The notes beneath the pieces are model-generated. The model had not been told where the DNA came from, searched no databases, and saw only the letters and a list, made by a program, of their open reading frames with translations. Made by a program: the position numbers and the translations under genes. This document shows, piece by piece, positions 53,771-62,334 of a DNA stretch of 64,000 nt; positions within the stretch are counted from its first letter, which is position 1, and each line of letters opens with the position of its first letter. The stretch is from Nocardia niigatensis NBRC 100131 (lineage in GTDB: Bacteria; Actinomycetota; Actinomycetes; Mycobacteriales; Mycobacteriaceae), in NCBI RefSeq assembly GCF_000308655.1, contig NZ_BAGC01000043.1, positions 310,001 to 374,000 of the forward strand, read 5' to 3'.

Positions 53771-55585
53771 TCAGCCGAGCCGCAACGCGTTCGCGCACTG
53801 CTCGATGTAGCTGTCCGAGTCGTACACCGTGCGCAAGGACCCGGTTTCCAGCTCGAAGGCCGCGACCAGCTCGCCAAGGTGCGGGGCCAGCATCTCGTGC
53901 AGCTGGATACGCATGTCCCGCAACGGCTCTCGCGTCTTGGGCAACGGGCCGTCGGGAAGCAGGTCCGCACCGTGCGCCAGGCACTGACGTACCGCGAAGA
54001 GAGTGATCAGGTTCTCCATCACCCGCCGCGAATCGGACGGCAGCTCGGCGGCACGCTCGGCCAGCCGCACCGCGGCACGATGCGCGGTGTGCGCGTCGGC
54101 GGCGGCCAGCGCCAGGTCATAGACGCTGTCCCAGCGGGCTTGCCGATCGCCGGTGGTGTTCGCGTACGCCTCGAGCGTGCGGTGCTGCAGGAACAGCGCG
54201 CGGGCGCCCATCCACTTCACCCAGCTGTCGGGGGTGTCGAGATCGCAGGGCTCTAGCTCGTCCCAGCCGTCTTGGGTCCACTCGTCGGGCCCGAACAGCC
54301 GGCGGTAACCCGCCAGCAGGGCGATCACGTAGCTGTCGCCCTCGGCGGTGGCCGCGGCATCGCGCAGGGCCCGATACTCCATGATCTTGTTGTGGGCGAA
54401 TACACCCTGGGCGCCGAGCCGATCGCGGACCTCGCCACACACCCGCATCGCGGTGGAGGTGGCGAAGTACTTGGTCAGTGACACCAGGTCTGTCAGCGCC
54501 GGACCCTGCTCGTCGTCTCCGGCGTCGATGACGGCGGCGAAGCCGTCGACCGCGATCTCCACCGCCGACGTGGCGAGATAGGTATCGACCACCGCCTCCA
54601 GCAGCGGCGCGTAGTGCGCCGGCACCTGCAGCAGCGGGATACGCCCGCCCGCCATGCTCGCGATGTCGCGCTGCGCGGACTGCCGTACGGCGATCGACAC
54701 CGCGGCCCGCGACACCGCCGCGGCCATGCCGGAAATGCACAGGCGACCCACGCGCACCCGGCTGATGGCACGCCACACCTGGTTGTCGCGCGGGATCGGC
54801 GAGACCAGCTCGCCGTTGTCGTCGATGCGGGTTCCGGTGTGCGACAACAGGCATTCGCGCGACACCCGGACATTGTCGAAGCGGGTCATGGCGTTATCCA
54901 TGCCCAGCCCCGGCTTGTCGGGCATGCGGCGGATGGTGAGACCGGGTCGCACCTGTCCGTCGGCATCGCACATCCACACCAGGAACGGGTACACGCCGTG
55001 CGCAGTGTCGCCGACGATCAACCGCGCGAACACGATTCCGAATCGCGCTATGCCCGCGACCGGCGGCGCGGCGGTCGTCGGCATGAACTTGATCGCCGCA
55101 TCGGTCGGCGTGTTCAGCACGAAGCCACCACCGTCGGCGGGGTCGTACACCGCGGTCGTCTCGAGATTGTTCAGGTCGCTGCCGTGGCCGACCTCGGTGA
55201 GCACATAGGCACCGACCGCACGACCCGCCAGCAGCTCCGTCAGCGCGGTGTCCACTTCGCCGGTGCGCGAATGCTGTTCGAGCAGGGTGCCCAGCACCAG
55301 GTTCACCTGCACGGTCAGCAGGGCCCCCAGGTGGGGATCGACGACCGTGGACTGCTCGTGCAGGGTCAGGCACTCGCGCAGATCCGACACCGTCTCCACC
55401 GCCGACAGGTTCGGCAGCAGTCGCAGGTACCGCTCGTAGGCGCGGGCGCCGGGGTCCTTGGTGGCAGCCCACCAATCCTGGTCGAACCCTTCCTCGCCGA
55501 ACAGGCTGTTGTACCGCTGCGCAGCGGCGCGCCGGCCGCCGAACAACAAGTCCGCGTAACTGTCCACATTGCTGTGAGAGACCAT
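53771..55585 (-). CDS. Acyl-CoA dehydrogenase/oxidase-family flavoprotein
   Basis: This 604-residue protein matches the acyl-CoA oxidase/dehydrogenase fold. An N-terminal helical region is followed by YVLTEVGHGSDLNNLETTAVY (FAD/substrate region), the middle beta domain with MDNAMTRFDNVRVSRECLLS, and the C-terminal helices, including RDRLGAQGVFAHNKIMEYRALRDA. The length fits acyl-CoA oxidase-like rather than short dehydrogenases. ATG 55585 is preferred because GAAGG precedes it; an in-frame ATG at 55609 is possible. It may act with the convergent P450 in fatty acid or sterol side-chain metabolism, but nothing shows the substrate. Confidence 0.82.
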   Translation of the reverse strand: MVSHSNVDSYADLLFGGRRAAAQRYNSLFGEEGFDQDWWAATKDPGARAYERYLRLLPNLSAVETVSDLRECLTLHEQSTVVDPHLGALLTVQVNLVLGTLLEQHSRTGEVDTALTELLAGRAVGAYVLTEVGHGSDLNNLETTAVYDPADGGGFVLNTPTDAAIKFMPTTAAPPVAGIARFGIVFARLIVGDTAHGVYPFLVWMCDADGQVRPGLTIRRMPDKPGLGMDNAMTRFDNVRVSRECLLSHTGTRIDDNGELVSPIPRDNQVWRAISRVRVGRLCISGMAAAVSRAAVSIAVRQSAQRDIASMAGGRIPLLQVPAHYAPLLEAVVDTYLATSAVEIAVDGFAAVIDAGDDEQGPALTDLVSLTKYFATSTAMRVCGEVRDRLGAQGVFAHNKIMEYRALRDAAATAEGDSYVIALLAGYRRLFGPDEWTQDGWDELEPCDLDTPDSWVKWMGARALFLQHRTLEAYANTTGDRQARWDSVYDLALAAADAHTAHRAAVRLAERAAELPSDSRRVMENLITLFAVRQCLAHGADLLPDGPLPKTREPLRDMRIQLHEMLAPHLGELVAAFELETGSLRTVYDSDSYIEQCANALRLG

Positions 55586-56650
55586 GACTCTGCCTTCTCT
55601 TCCACTCATTACCGATTCCAAGGGACTTGTCGTGCGTCACTTGGCATTACGCATGGACAGGAAGCCGGGGTGTCCGGCTATCGAGACCAGCGGAAGCTGT
55701 CAGTTCATTGGGAATCAGCGGCCCGATGAAGCGACCTGCCGAGAGTTCAACCCATCGCCCACCTTCGGGCGCCATCGCCTGTCGACCGACCATCGAGGAA
55801 AGTCGTCCGCGCCATCACCCCATGCTGCGACCCCGAAGGAGCCACAGTGTTGCGGTAGGGCGAACGAGACACGAAACAGATTGTGACACAAAGTTCTTCA
55901 ACTCGAGTTGTCTAAGGTCGGGACCATCGGTCGACTCACCCTCGGCACCGAGTCCGATCAGGCCGCTGACCACCGGTTGCACGTCGACGCGCTCCGCGGG
56001 ATGGGCCACATCCGCCGGCAGCAGCGGTCGATGTTGCTTGACAAGGAACCGGAGCTGTTCGCCACCAAGCGGATTGCACGGCTTCGGCTGGTGGTCCGCC
56101 AGGTGGGCCGGACCGCCCGGCCCGGCGCCTGGCGCAGGCCGGTCGACAACTGTCCCGAAGCGTCGGCGAGCTGCCCCCTGGGCCGGCTGGGTCGCGCCCT
56201 GAGCGGCCTCGCCCAGACCGTTGCCGAGCCGGGCCGAGGCCGACGAGCACCGGCTCACGTATTCGCGGCTGATGGAGGCGGTAACCTCCCGCTGCGCCTC
56301 GTCCACGATCGACGTTCCGATCAACGGCGACCGCGTCGAGACCCGGACGCCCGTCCCTTCCGCCACAGTCGAATTCGGGTGGCGCGGGCGATGAGAGTTC
56401 ATGTGCGAGGTTCCTTACCAGCCTCGCGTTCACGGCGAGTTCTGGCTGAATGCAGAGACGTGAATCACTCCACGTGGCCATACGGTCGGCCATGACCGTA
56501 CGCCCGCTCGATGTCCGCACTCCGATCTCGGCGCGGCCGCCGGCGGGGGAGGGCGTTGCCCCGTCGAACCGGCGATCACCCCCCGCCTGTACGGGGTGAG
56601 GCCGACCTGCCGCGACAGATAGCACATCGCAGCGGAACATGTTGCGCCAC

Positions 56651-56672
56651 AATAGCTTTCACAAAAGCTATT
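56651..56672. repeat. Exact AT-rich inverted repeat
   Basis: AATAGCTTT-CACA-AAAGCTATT is a perfect 9-bp stem with a 4-base loop. It may be a terminator or an operator. Confidence 0.6.
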
Positions 56673-56757
56673 CCGACACAAAGAGATCCGAATATCAGCT
56701 CACACACAAATCGATAAACAGTGAGGAACCACAACAGAACTCGCATCGAAACGCGGA

Positions 56758-56769
56758 TCGAATATTCGA
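56758..56769. repeat. 12-base palindrome
   Basis: TCGAATATTCGA is perfectly symmetric and sits in an AT-rich block about 225 bases upstream of the phosphoesterase start. Confidence 0.5.
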
Positions 56770-56953
56770 CCGCATATTCAACCATTCGTACAGCTAGGGT
56801 TCGATCGCTTGACCAGCCGGGCTATTTCGATCAATCGACCAATAACGACTCGCCGGAGAAATGCCGCCGCACCCTTGTTTGTTCACTTGCCAAACATCCA
56901 CCGGCTTCGAAGCATTGGGCTCGGCGCCACGGGTTGCCCCCAGGATTTCCCGG

Positions 56954-56970
56954 ACCTGGCAGTGCCAGGT
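56954..56970 (+). promoter_or_regulatory. 17-base palindrome in the phosphoesterase leader
   Basis: ACCTGGCA-G-TGCCAGGT is an exact inverted repeat ending 13 bases before the AGGAGGA ribosome-binding site. It could be a repressor site or an mRNA hairpin affecting translation. Confidence 0.5.
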
Positions 56971-56993
56971 TTGGTTATCCTTCAGGAGGATTC

Positions 56994-57845
56994 GTGTTCA
57001 GGAAGCGCATTGTGCCCGCACTTCTCGCGGCCGCAGCTTTCATCGGTGTGACATCGGCGGCGGTTGTCACCTCGCCCACCGCGCAGGCGGTGGCGACGGT
57101 GCCGGCGTTCGATCACATCGTGTTGGTGATGTTCGAGAACCACGCTTATTCGCAGATCAACGGCAGTTCCAGCGCGCCGTACTTCAACAGCCTGGCCGGC
57201 CAGGGTGCGAAGTTCACCCAGTCCTTCGGTGTCACGCACCCGAGTGAGCCCAACTACCTGGCGATGTTCTCCGGCTCGACCCAGGGCATCACCGACGACA
57301 GCTGCCCGCACACGTTCAGCGGCAACAACATTGCCAACCAGCTGATCACCGGTGGCAAGACCTTCACGAGCTACTCGGAGGCGATGCCCTCGGACGGCTA
57401 CACCGGCTGCACGAGCGGCACGTACGCGCGCAAGCACAATGCCGCGCCGTTCTTCAGCAATGTGCCGGCGACCACCAACCTGCGGTTCAGCCAGTTCCCG
57501 AGCTCGGCCAATTACGCGAGCCTGCCCGCTGTCTCGTATGTGGCACCCGACCTGTGCAACGACATGCACGACTGCTCGATCAGCACGGGCGACACCTGGC
57601 TGAAGAACAACATGGACGCGTACGCCCAGTGGGCCAAGACGCACAACAGCCTGCTCATCGTCACCTTCGACGAGGACAACGGCAGTTCGTCCAACCACAT
57701 CTTCACCACGTTCGTGGGGGCGCACACCCAGATCGGCAGCTTCTCGAACCAGATCAACCACTACAACGTCCTGAGCACCATCGAAAGCTCCTACGGGTTG
57801 TCCCATCTGAACCCCGCCACCGAGATCACCAACGTGTGGAACTGA
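56994..57845 (+). CDS. Secreted phosphoesterase/acid phosphatase
   Basis: This exported enzyme of 283 residues has a signal peptide ending SPTAQA-VATVP. It belongs to the phosphoesterase (phospholipase C/AcpA-like, PF04185) family: it contains DHIVLVMFENHAYSQI near the mature N-terminus, GVTHPSEPNYLAMFSGS, and LIVTFDEDNG, which supplies metal-binding acidic residues. The start is GTG 56994, with a perfect AGGAGGA six bases upstream. It may release phosphate or cleave phospholipids or nucleotides. It ends 109 bases before the MFS gene, so it may be separate. Confidence 0.88.
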   Translation: MFRKRIVPALLAAAAFIGVTSAAVVTSPTAQAVATVPAFDHIVLVMFENHAYSQINGSSSAPYFNSLAGQGAKFTQSFGVTHPSEPNYLAMFSGSTQGITDDSCPHTFSGNNIANQLITGGKTFTSYSEAMPSDGYTGCTSGTYARKHNAAPFFSNVPATTNLRFSQFPSSANYASLPAVSYVAPDLCNDMHDCSISTGDTWLKNNMDAYAQWAKTHNSLLIVTFDEDNGSSSNHIFTTFVGAHTQIGSFSNQINHYNVLSTIESSYGLSHLNPATEITNVWN

Positions 57846-57954
57846 CCTCTTCGCGGTCGACCACACCTGATCGGTAGCTGGGATCAACCCGCTCGCGGAC
57901 ATGTCGACGGCGTGTCCGCGAGCGGTTCGCACAACTCACGAAGGCGGCCCACCC

Positions 57955-59250
57955 GTGTACCTGTCCACGATCGACCATCCGCACGCCGGCGACGACGCCC
58001 CGAAACCGTTCCGAAGGTCCACGTTCTTCCTGTTGAGCGCCAATGTGTTCGCGCTCGGCGCGGTCAGTCTGGTCACCGACATCTCCTCGGAGATGATGAC
58101 CGCGGTGCTGCCGGTGTACCTGGTCGTCGGACTGCATCTGAGCCCCGCGGTCTACGGCGTCGTCGATGGCGGATACACCGGCGCGACCGCGCTGCTGCGG
58201 CTGGTCGGCGGGTATGTCGCCGACTCGACGCGCCGGCGCAAACTGATCGCCGGACTGGGCTACGGGTTGTCGGCGGTGGCCAAACTCGGGCTGCTGGCCG
58301 CGGGCAGCGCCGTCGGCGCGATCGGCGCGGTGATCGCGATCGACCGCACCGGCAAGGGCCTGCGCACCGCGCCGCGGGACGCGCTGATCACCCTGTCCAC
58401 GCCGCCGCGGCTGTACGGCCGCGCGTTCGGTGTGCACCGGACGATGGACACGATCGGGGCGTTCATCGGGCCACTGGTCGCGCTCGGCATTCTGGCCGCG
58501 ACCGCGCAGGCGTACGACGCGGTGTTCGTGGCCAGTTTCTGCATCGCCGCGTTCGGCGTGCTCGTCCTGGTGCTGTTCGTCCGGGATCACCGCGACGAAC
58601 AGCCGGCCGAGGGCGCGGTGTCGTCCTCGGCGCTGGGCGGTCTGATCGCGATGGCGCCGGTGCGGCGGCTGGTGGCCGCCGCGTGTCTGGCCGGGATGGT
58701 GACCATCGGCGACGGCTTCGTCTATCTCCTGCTGCAACACCGGGAACACCTCAGCGTCAACTGGTTCCCGCTGCTGGCCGTCGGCACGAACCTGTCCTAT
58801 CTGCTGCTCGCGACGCCGCTGGGCCTGCTCGCGGACCGGATCGGCCGGTTGAAGGTGGTGCTCGGGGGCTACACCGCGCTCGTCCTGGTGTATCTGCTGT
58901 TGTTCGGGCCGTTCGGCGGCACCGCTCTCCTCCTGGTGGTGCTCGCCCTCTACGGCCTGTTCTACGCGGCCACCGACGGCGTCCTCATGGCCCTGGCCGG
59001 GCCGGTCCTCCCAGAGTCCTCGCGCACCACGGGAATCGCGCTGATCCAGACCGGGCAGGCGCTGTCCTATCTGGTGTCCTCGGTGCTGTTCGGGCTGGCC
59101 TGGGCGGCGTGGGGTCCGGCGAGCGCGAGCCGGGTCGCGGCGATTCTGGTCGCGGTGGCCGTGCTCGCGCTCGGCTTCCTGCTGCGCGGCATCCCGGCCA
59201 CGAACGCCGACGCTTCCGGCACCGGCGAGTTCGCCGAGGAGCACGCGTGA
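57955..59250 (+). CDS. MFS transporter
   Basis: This 12-helix major facilitator transporter of 431 residues has LTDISSEMMTAVLPVYLV at the first helix. The cytoplasmic motif-A-like loop GGYVADSTRRRKLIAGLG is intact, and a second one reads GLLADRIGRLKVVLGGYT. The start is GTG 57955, with AAGGCGG upstream. Its stop overlaps the TolB-like gene start (GTGA), so the two products are made together. The substrate is unknown; the pairing with an exported propeller protein suggests export of an envelope component. Confidence 0.9.
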   Translation: MYLSTIDHPHAGDDAPKPFRRSTFFLLSANVFALGAVSLVTDISSEMMTAVLPVYLVVGLHLSPAVYGVVDGGYTGATALLRLVGGYVADSTRRRKLIAGLGYGLSAVAKLGLLAAGSAVGAIGAVIAIDRTGKGLRTAPRDALITLSTPPRLYGRAFGVHRTMDTIGAFIGPLVALGILAATAQAYDAVFVASFCIAAFGVLVLVLFVRDHRDEQPAEGAVSSSALGGLIAMAPVRRLVAAACLAGMVTIGDGFVYLLLQHREHLSVNWFPLLAVGTNLSYLLLATPLGLLADRIGRLKVVLGGYTALVLVYLLLFGPFGGTALLLVVLALYGLFYAATDGVLMALAGPVLPESSRTTGIALIQTGQALSYLVSSVLFGLAWAAWGPASASRVAAILVAVAVLALGFLLRGIPATNADASGTGEFAEEHA

Positions 59251-60224
59251 ACCGGCGAATACTGCTCGCAGTACTCGGATTCGTCATGCTGACCGCGATC
59301 GCGGTCGGCTACTGCGTGTTCGTGGTGACCCGCACGCCATCGGCTGTCTCCGCGACCGACACGTTGAGTCTCACGGGCGGGCCGCGAATTCTGTTCCGCA
59401 GCACCGCATCCGACAGCAACGGCCACCTGGCGACGGTGGCCACCGACGATCCGGGCGGTCCGCGCACGGTATCCGCGCTCAGCTGCCTGCGGGTCTACGC
59501 GGCGGGCAACACCGGCGTCTGCCTGCGGCAGGACGGCGGGCTCGCCACCTTCCAGGCCGCCATCCTGGACAGCAACCTCGAGGTGCGGCGGGAGATCCCG
59601 CTGGTCGGCGTGCCGAACCGCACTCGGGTGTCCGGGGACGGGCGGCTGGTGGCCTGGACGGTGTTCGTGGCGGGCGACTCGTACAACAACGGCCGGTTCT
59701 CGACCCGCGCGGGACTGGTCGACATCGACACCGGGGACATGATCGACTCGCTGGAATTCCTCCCGGTGACCCTGGACGGCCATCCCAACACCGCGGCCGA
59801 CCTCAATTTCTGGGGCATCACCTTCGCCGCCGACGACAACACCTTCTACGCCACGATGGCCACCGGCGGACACCGGTACCTCGTGCAGGGTGACATCGCG
59901 GCGAAGAGCATTCGCACCGTCACGCAGAACGTGGAGTGCCCATCGCTGTCCCCGGACGGCCTGCGCATCGCCTTCAAATCGGCGATCGACGGCGACCCCG
60001 CGAAGGGCTGGCGGCTGTCCGTGCTGGATCTGGCCTCGGGCGTGCGCACCCCGCTGGCCGAAACCCGCAGCGTGGACGACCAGCCGGCCTGGCTGGATGC
60101 CAACACCATCGGTTATGCCCTCGCGCAGGGCGCCGACTCGGACATCTGGGCCGTCCCAGCGGATGGTTCAGGCAGTGCACGGCTGCTCATCCCGCATGCC
60201 GAGTCCCCGGCGGCCCTCGGCTGA
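59247..60224 (+). CDS. Membrane-anchored TolB-like beta-propeller protein
   Basis: This 325-residue protein has one N-terminal membrane helix (LLAVLGFVMLTAIAVGYCVF) and then an exported beta-propeller region with repeated strands such as CPSLSPDGLRIAFKS and ADSDIWAVPADGSG, typical of TolB or WD40-like translocation proteins. It is translationally coupled to the MFS transporter. It probably acts as a periplasmic-side partner of the transporter. No enzymatic motif is seen. Confidence 0.82.
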   Translation: MNRRILLAVLGFVMLTAIAVGYCVFVVTRTPSAVSATDTLSLTGGPRILFRSTASDSNGHLATVATDDPGGPRTVSALSCLRVYAAGNTGVCLRQDGGLATFQAAILDSNLEVRREIPLVGVPNRTRVSGDGRLVAWTVFVAGDSYNNGRFSTRAGLVDIDTGDMIDSLEFLPVTLDGHPNTAADLNFWGITFAADDNTFYATMATGGHRYLVQGDIAAKSIRTVTQNVECPSLSPDGLRIAFKSAIDGDPAKGWRLSVLDLASGVRTPLAETRSVDDQPAWLDANTIGYALAQGADSDIWAVPADGSGSARLLIPHAESPAALG

Positions 60225-60281
60225 CCGGAATACGAAATCCCGACAAGCAGAACTCGTTTCGGAAAAGAAGAACGCTTCCTG

Positions 60282-61283
60282 ATGCAGCACTTGGATGAAA
60301 ACGAACCCGGCCGAGACAATTCGACCGAGACCCTCGACCCTCACCAGAAATCACCACGGCTCACGGTCGGCGACCTGCCCCGGCACCTCCCCCGCGCCGG
60401 GGCTGTCGCCGCACTGATCGCCCTGGTCATCGGAGGGTCCGTGCTGGCCACCGATTCGAAGCGAACCGACCGGGCGAGCAGCGTGCTGGCGTCGTCGGAT
60501 GTCACCGAGACGTCGAACGGGTCGGATACGGCCACCGAGGTCGGGGCGATCAGCGACGTCGCCAGCATCTCGGACACCCCGGACGATGGAACCGTTCCAG
60601 ACGACACCAGCGTGGCGGACACCCCGGGCGACGCGGACTCCCCGAGCACCGACACGCCCACCAGCGAGTCGACCGTGACCACCACGAGCGATCCGACCAC
60701 GACGACGACCGATACCACGACCGCGTCGTCCGGCCCGTCCTTCAGCGCGAGTGTGAGTGCGAGCCTGGGTATTTCGGTGCAGATCGACCCGCCGACGGAT
60801 TCAGGCCAGACCGCGCAGGTCGTCGTGAGCCCCAGCCGGGACCCGGCCACGACAACCACCGTTCCGGTGACCGTCACTCCCTCCAGCAGCACGACTCTCC
60901 CGGCGAGCATCACGCCGACCGACACAATAACGACGACGACCATCGTCCCGATAACCACGACGCCTGTCGTTACGACGACGCCATCGACCGTCGTCCCCAC
61001 CACAACGACCGTCGTCCTCACGACAACGGCGGTGGTGCCGACGACAACACCGGCCGTGCCGAGCACGACAACACCCGGCGTCCCGACCACGACACCGTCC
61101 GTCAAGCCGACGACGACATCGCCCCGGCGCACTCCGTCGACACCCGCAACCACCAAGACGACCGACCGGAAGCCGGCAACGTCCCGGCCGACGAGCGCGC
61201 ACCCCCCGACCACGACTTCCCGTCGGCCGGCGCCGGCGGCCGCGCCCAAGCCCACGACGCCCGTGCCCGTCCCGGCCAAATAG
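60282..61283 (+). CDS. Thr/Ser/Pro-rich mucin-like membrane protein
   Basis: This 333-residue protein has a short cytoplasmic N-terminus and one membrane helix (AGAVAALIALVIGGSVLA, about residues 39-56). A long low-complexity exported region of Thr, Ser, Pro and Val with many VPTTT and TTTPxVP repeats follows. The C-terminus is Lys/Arg/Pro-rich. It has no enzymatic domain. Thr/Pro-rich stretches in Actinobacteria are commonly O-mannosylated, so it may be a cell-wall-spanning glycoprotein. It sits between the TolB-like and transglycosylase genes in the same direction. Confidence 0.75.
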   Translation: MQHLDENEPGRDNSTETLDPHQKSPRLTVGDLPRHLPRAGAVAALIALVIGGSVLATDSKRTDRASSVLASSDVTETSNGSDTATEVGAISDVASISDTPDDGTVPDDTSVADTPGDADSPSTDTPTSESTVTTTSDPTTTTTDTTTASSGPSFSASVSASLGISVQIDPPTDSGQTAQVVVSPSRDPATTTTVPVTVTPSSSTTLPASITPTDTITTTTIVPITTTPVVTTTPSTVVPTTTTVVLTTTAVVPTTTPAVPSTTTPGVPTTTPSVKPTTTSPRRTPSTPATTKTTDRKPATSRPTSAHPPTTTSRRPAPAAAPKPTTPVPVPAK

Positions 61284-61326
61284 TCCCGATGGGAAGACTC
61301 ACTGCGACAACGTATTCCGAGGGCCG

Positions 61327-62130
61327 ATGACGAAGCCTCAGCCATCCGGCACGCGCGGTCGACGCGTGCCGGCCGCACGCCCGGCGCTACTGGTGGCCGC
61401 GGTCGCGGCCATTCTCGCGGGATGCGGTGACGCATCCGAGGGAACGCTGGATCCGCCGCCCCGTGCAGGTGAGCAGATCCCGGCGATTCGCCTCGACGCG
61501 GCCGGGCAGCCGCTCGACCAGCTTCGTGACTGGGCGCGAGCGCGGTCCACGGAGTTCGGAATTCCCGTGCGCGCCATACAGGCCTATGGTTACGCGACGG
61601 TGGCCATGTCGAAGGCGCAGCCCGGATGCCATCTCGGGTGGGTGACCCTGGCCGGAATCGCCCGCGTGGAAAGCGATCACGCCCGATTCGGCGGCGCCAC
61701 CATAGCCGCCGATGGTGCGGTGCGCCCACCGATCCGCGGCATCGCGTTGGACGGTACCGGCGGCAACGCCCGGATCGTCGACCCCGGCGCGACGTCCCGG
61801 ACCGGGCAGGCGGTATATGCCCGCGCGATGGGTCCGTTCCAGTTCATCCCCGACACCTGGCGACGCTGGGGTGTACGCGCGAGCACGGACTACAACACGC
61901 TCGCCGGCACCCTGACGACCGGCAAACAGGCTGCCACCAGCGATCTTTCGGGTAGCCCGGACAATATCGACGATGCGGCCCTGGCCGCCGGCCGGTATCT
62001 GTGCGCGGCGGGCGGCGACCTGGCCACCGCCGCTGGCTGGCGGCAGGCCATCCTGGCCTACAACCACTCCGGCGTGTACGTCAACCAGGTGCGGAACGCG
62101 GCGCTCGGCTACCGGAAGGGCGGGGCGTGA
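61327..62130 (+). CDS. Lipoprotein lytic transglycosylase
   Basis: This probable lipoprotein of 267 residues has the lipobox AAILAGC (Cys at about residue 36). The mature part is an SLT-type lytic transglycosylase: VTLAGIARVESDHARFGG has the catalytic Glu, ARAMGPFQFIPDTWRRWG is the substrate groove, and YLCAAGGDLATAAGWRQA and AYNHSGVYV are conserved. It would cleave peptidoglycan glycan strands. The same family in Actinobacteria is often secreted next to envelope assembly genes. It begins 43 bases after the mucin-like gene, suggesting one operon. Confidence 0.88.
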   Translation: MTKPQPSGTRGRRVPAARPALLVAAVAAILAGCGDASEGTLDPPPRAGEQIPAIRLDAAGQPLDQLRDWARARSTEFGIPVRAIQAYGYATVAMSKAQPGCHLGWVTLAGIARVESDHARFGGATIAADGAVRPPIRGIALDGTGGNARIVDPGATSRTGQAVYARAMGPFQFIPDTWRRWGVRASTDYNTLAGTLTTGKQAATSDLSGSPDNIDDAALAAGRYLCAAGGDLATAAGWRQAILAYNHSGVYVNQVRNAALGYRKGGA

Positions 62131-62167
62131 CAAAGTGACGCAAGGCTTTCCGGCCACCCGCCCCTGG

Positions 62168-62310
62168 TCAGACCGGGAGGCCCGCCACGAGCAGGTCGAT
62201 GGCCGCCAGGCATTCGTCGGCAACAGGATCTGCCCCGCAGCGGCGCGGTCCACGATGTGGAACAGCACCCCGCCGACGGCCGCGACGATCACGGAGCCGA
62301 GCATGCCGTC
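62168..62310 (-). pseudogene. C-terminal remnant of a TetR-type regulator
   Basis: Minus-strand reading gives SVIVAAVGGVLFHIVDRAAA in one frame and ADPVADECLAAIDLLVAGLP, ending at a stop, in another. Together they look like the last helices of a TetR ligand domain broken by a frameshift near 62245. The N-terminus with the helix-turn-helix is missing, being replaced by the GH43 gene. It is a small relic of limited certainty. Confidence 0.4.
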
Positions 62311-62334
62311 GAGGCCTCCCGCCGGAGACCTTCG

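Larger units (their letters stand above)
55586..56993. other. 1.4 kb gene-poor region with palindromes
   Basis: Competing open frames cover 55815-56402 (minus) and 55908-56495 (plus), but neither resembles a family I know. The part from 56640 to 56870 is clearly AT-rich for this genome. It carries three exact inverted repeats: 56651-56672, 56758-56769 and 56954-56970. The last lies in the leader of the phosphoesterase gene. Confidence 0.5.

Noticed and set aside
55815..56402. 195-residue minus-strand frame and a 195-residue plus-strand frame at 55908-56495
   Set aside because: They overlap each other, lack recognisable motifs and ribosome-binding sites, and have Pro/Arg-rich composition; neither was called as a gene.
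56721..56993. In-frame N-terminal extension of the phosphoesterase
   Set aside because: The extra 91 codons lie in AT-rich palindromic DNA, and the GTG at 56994 has a perfect ribosome-binding site and a clean signal peptide.
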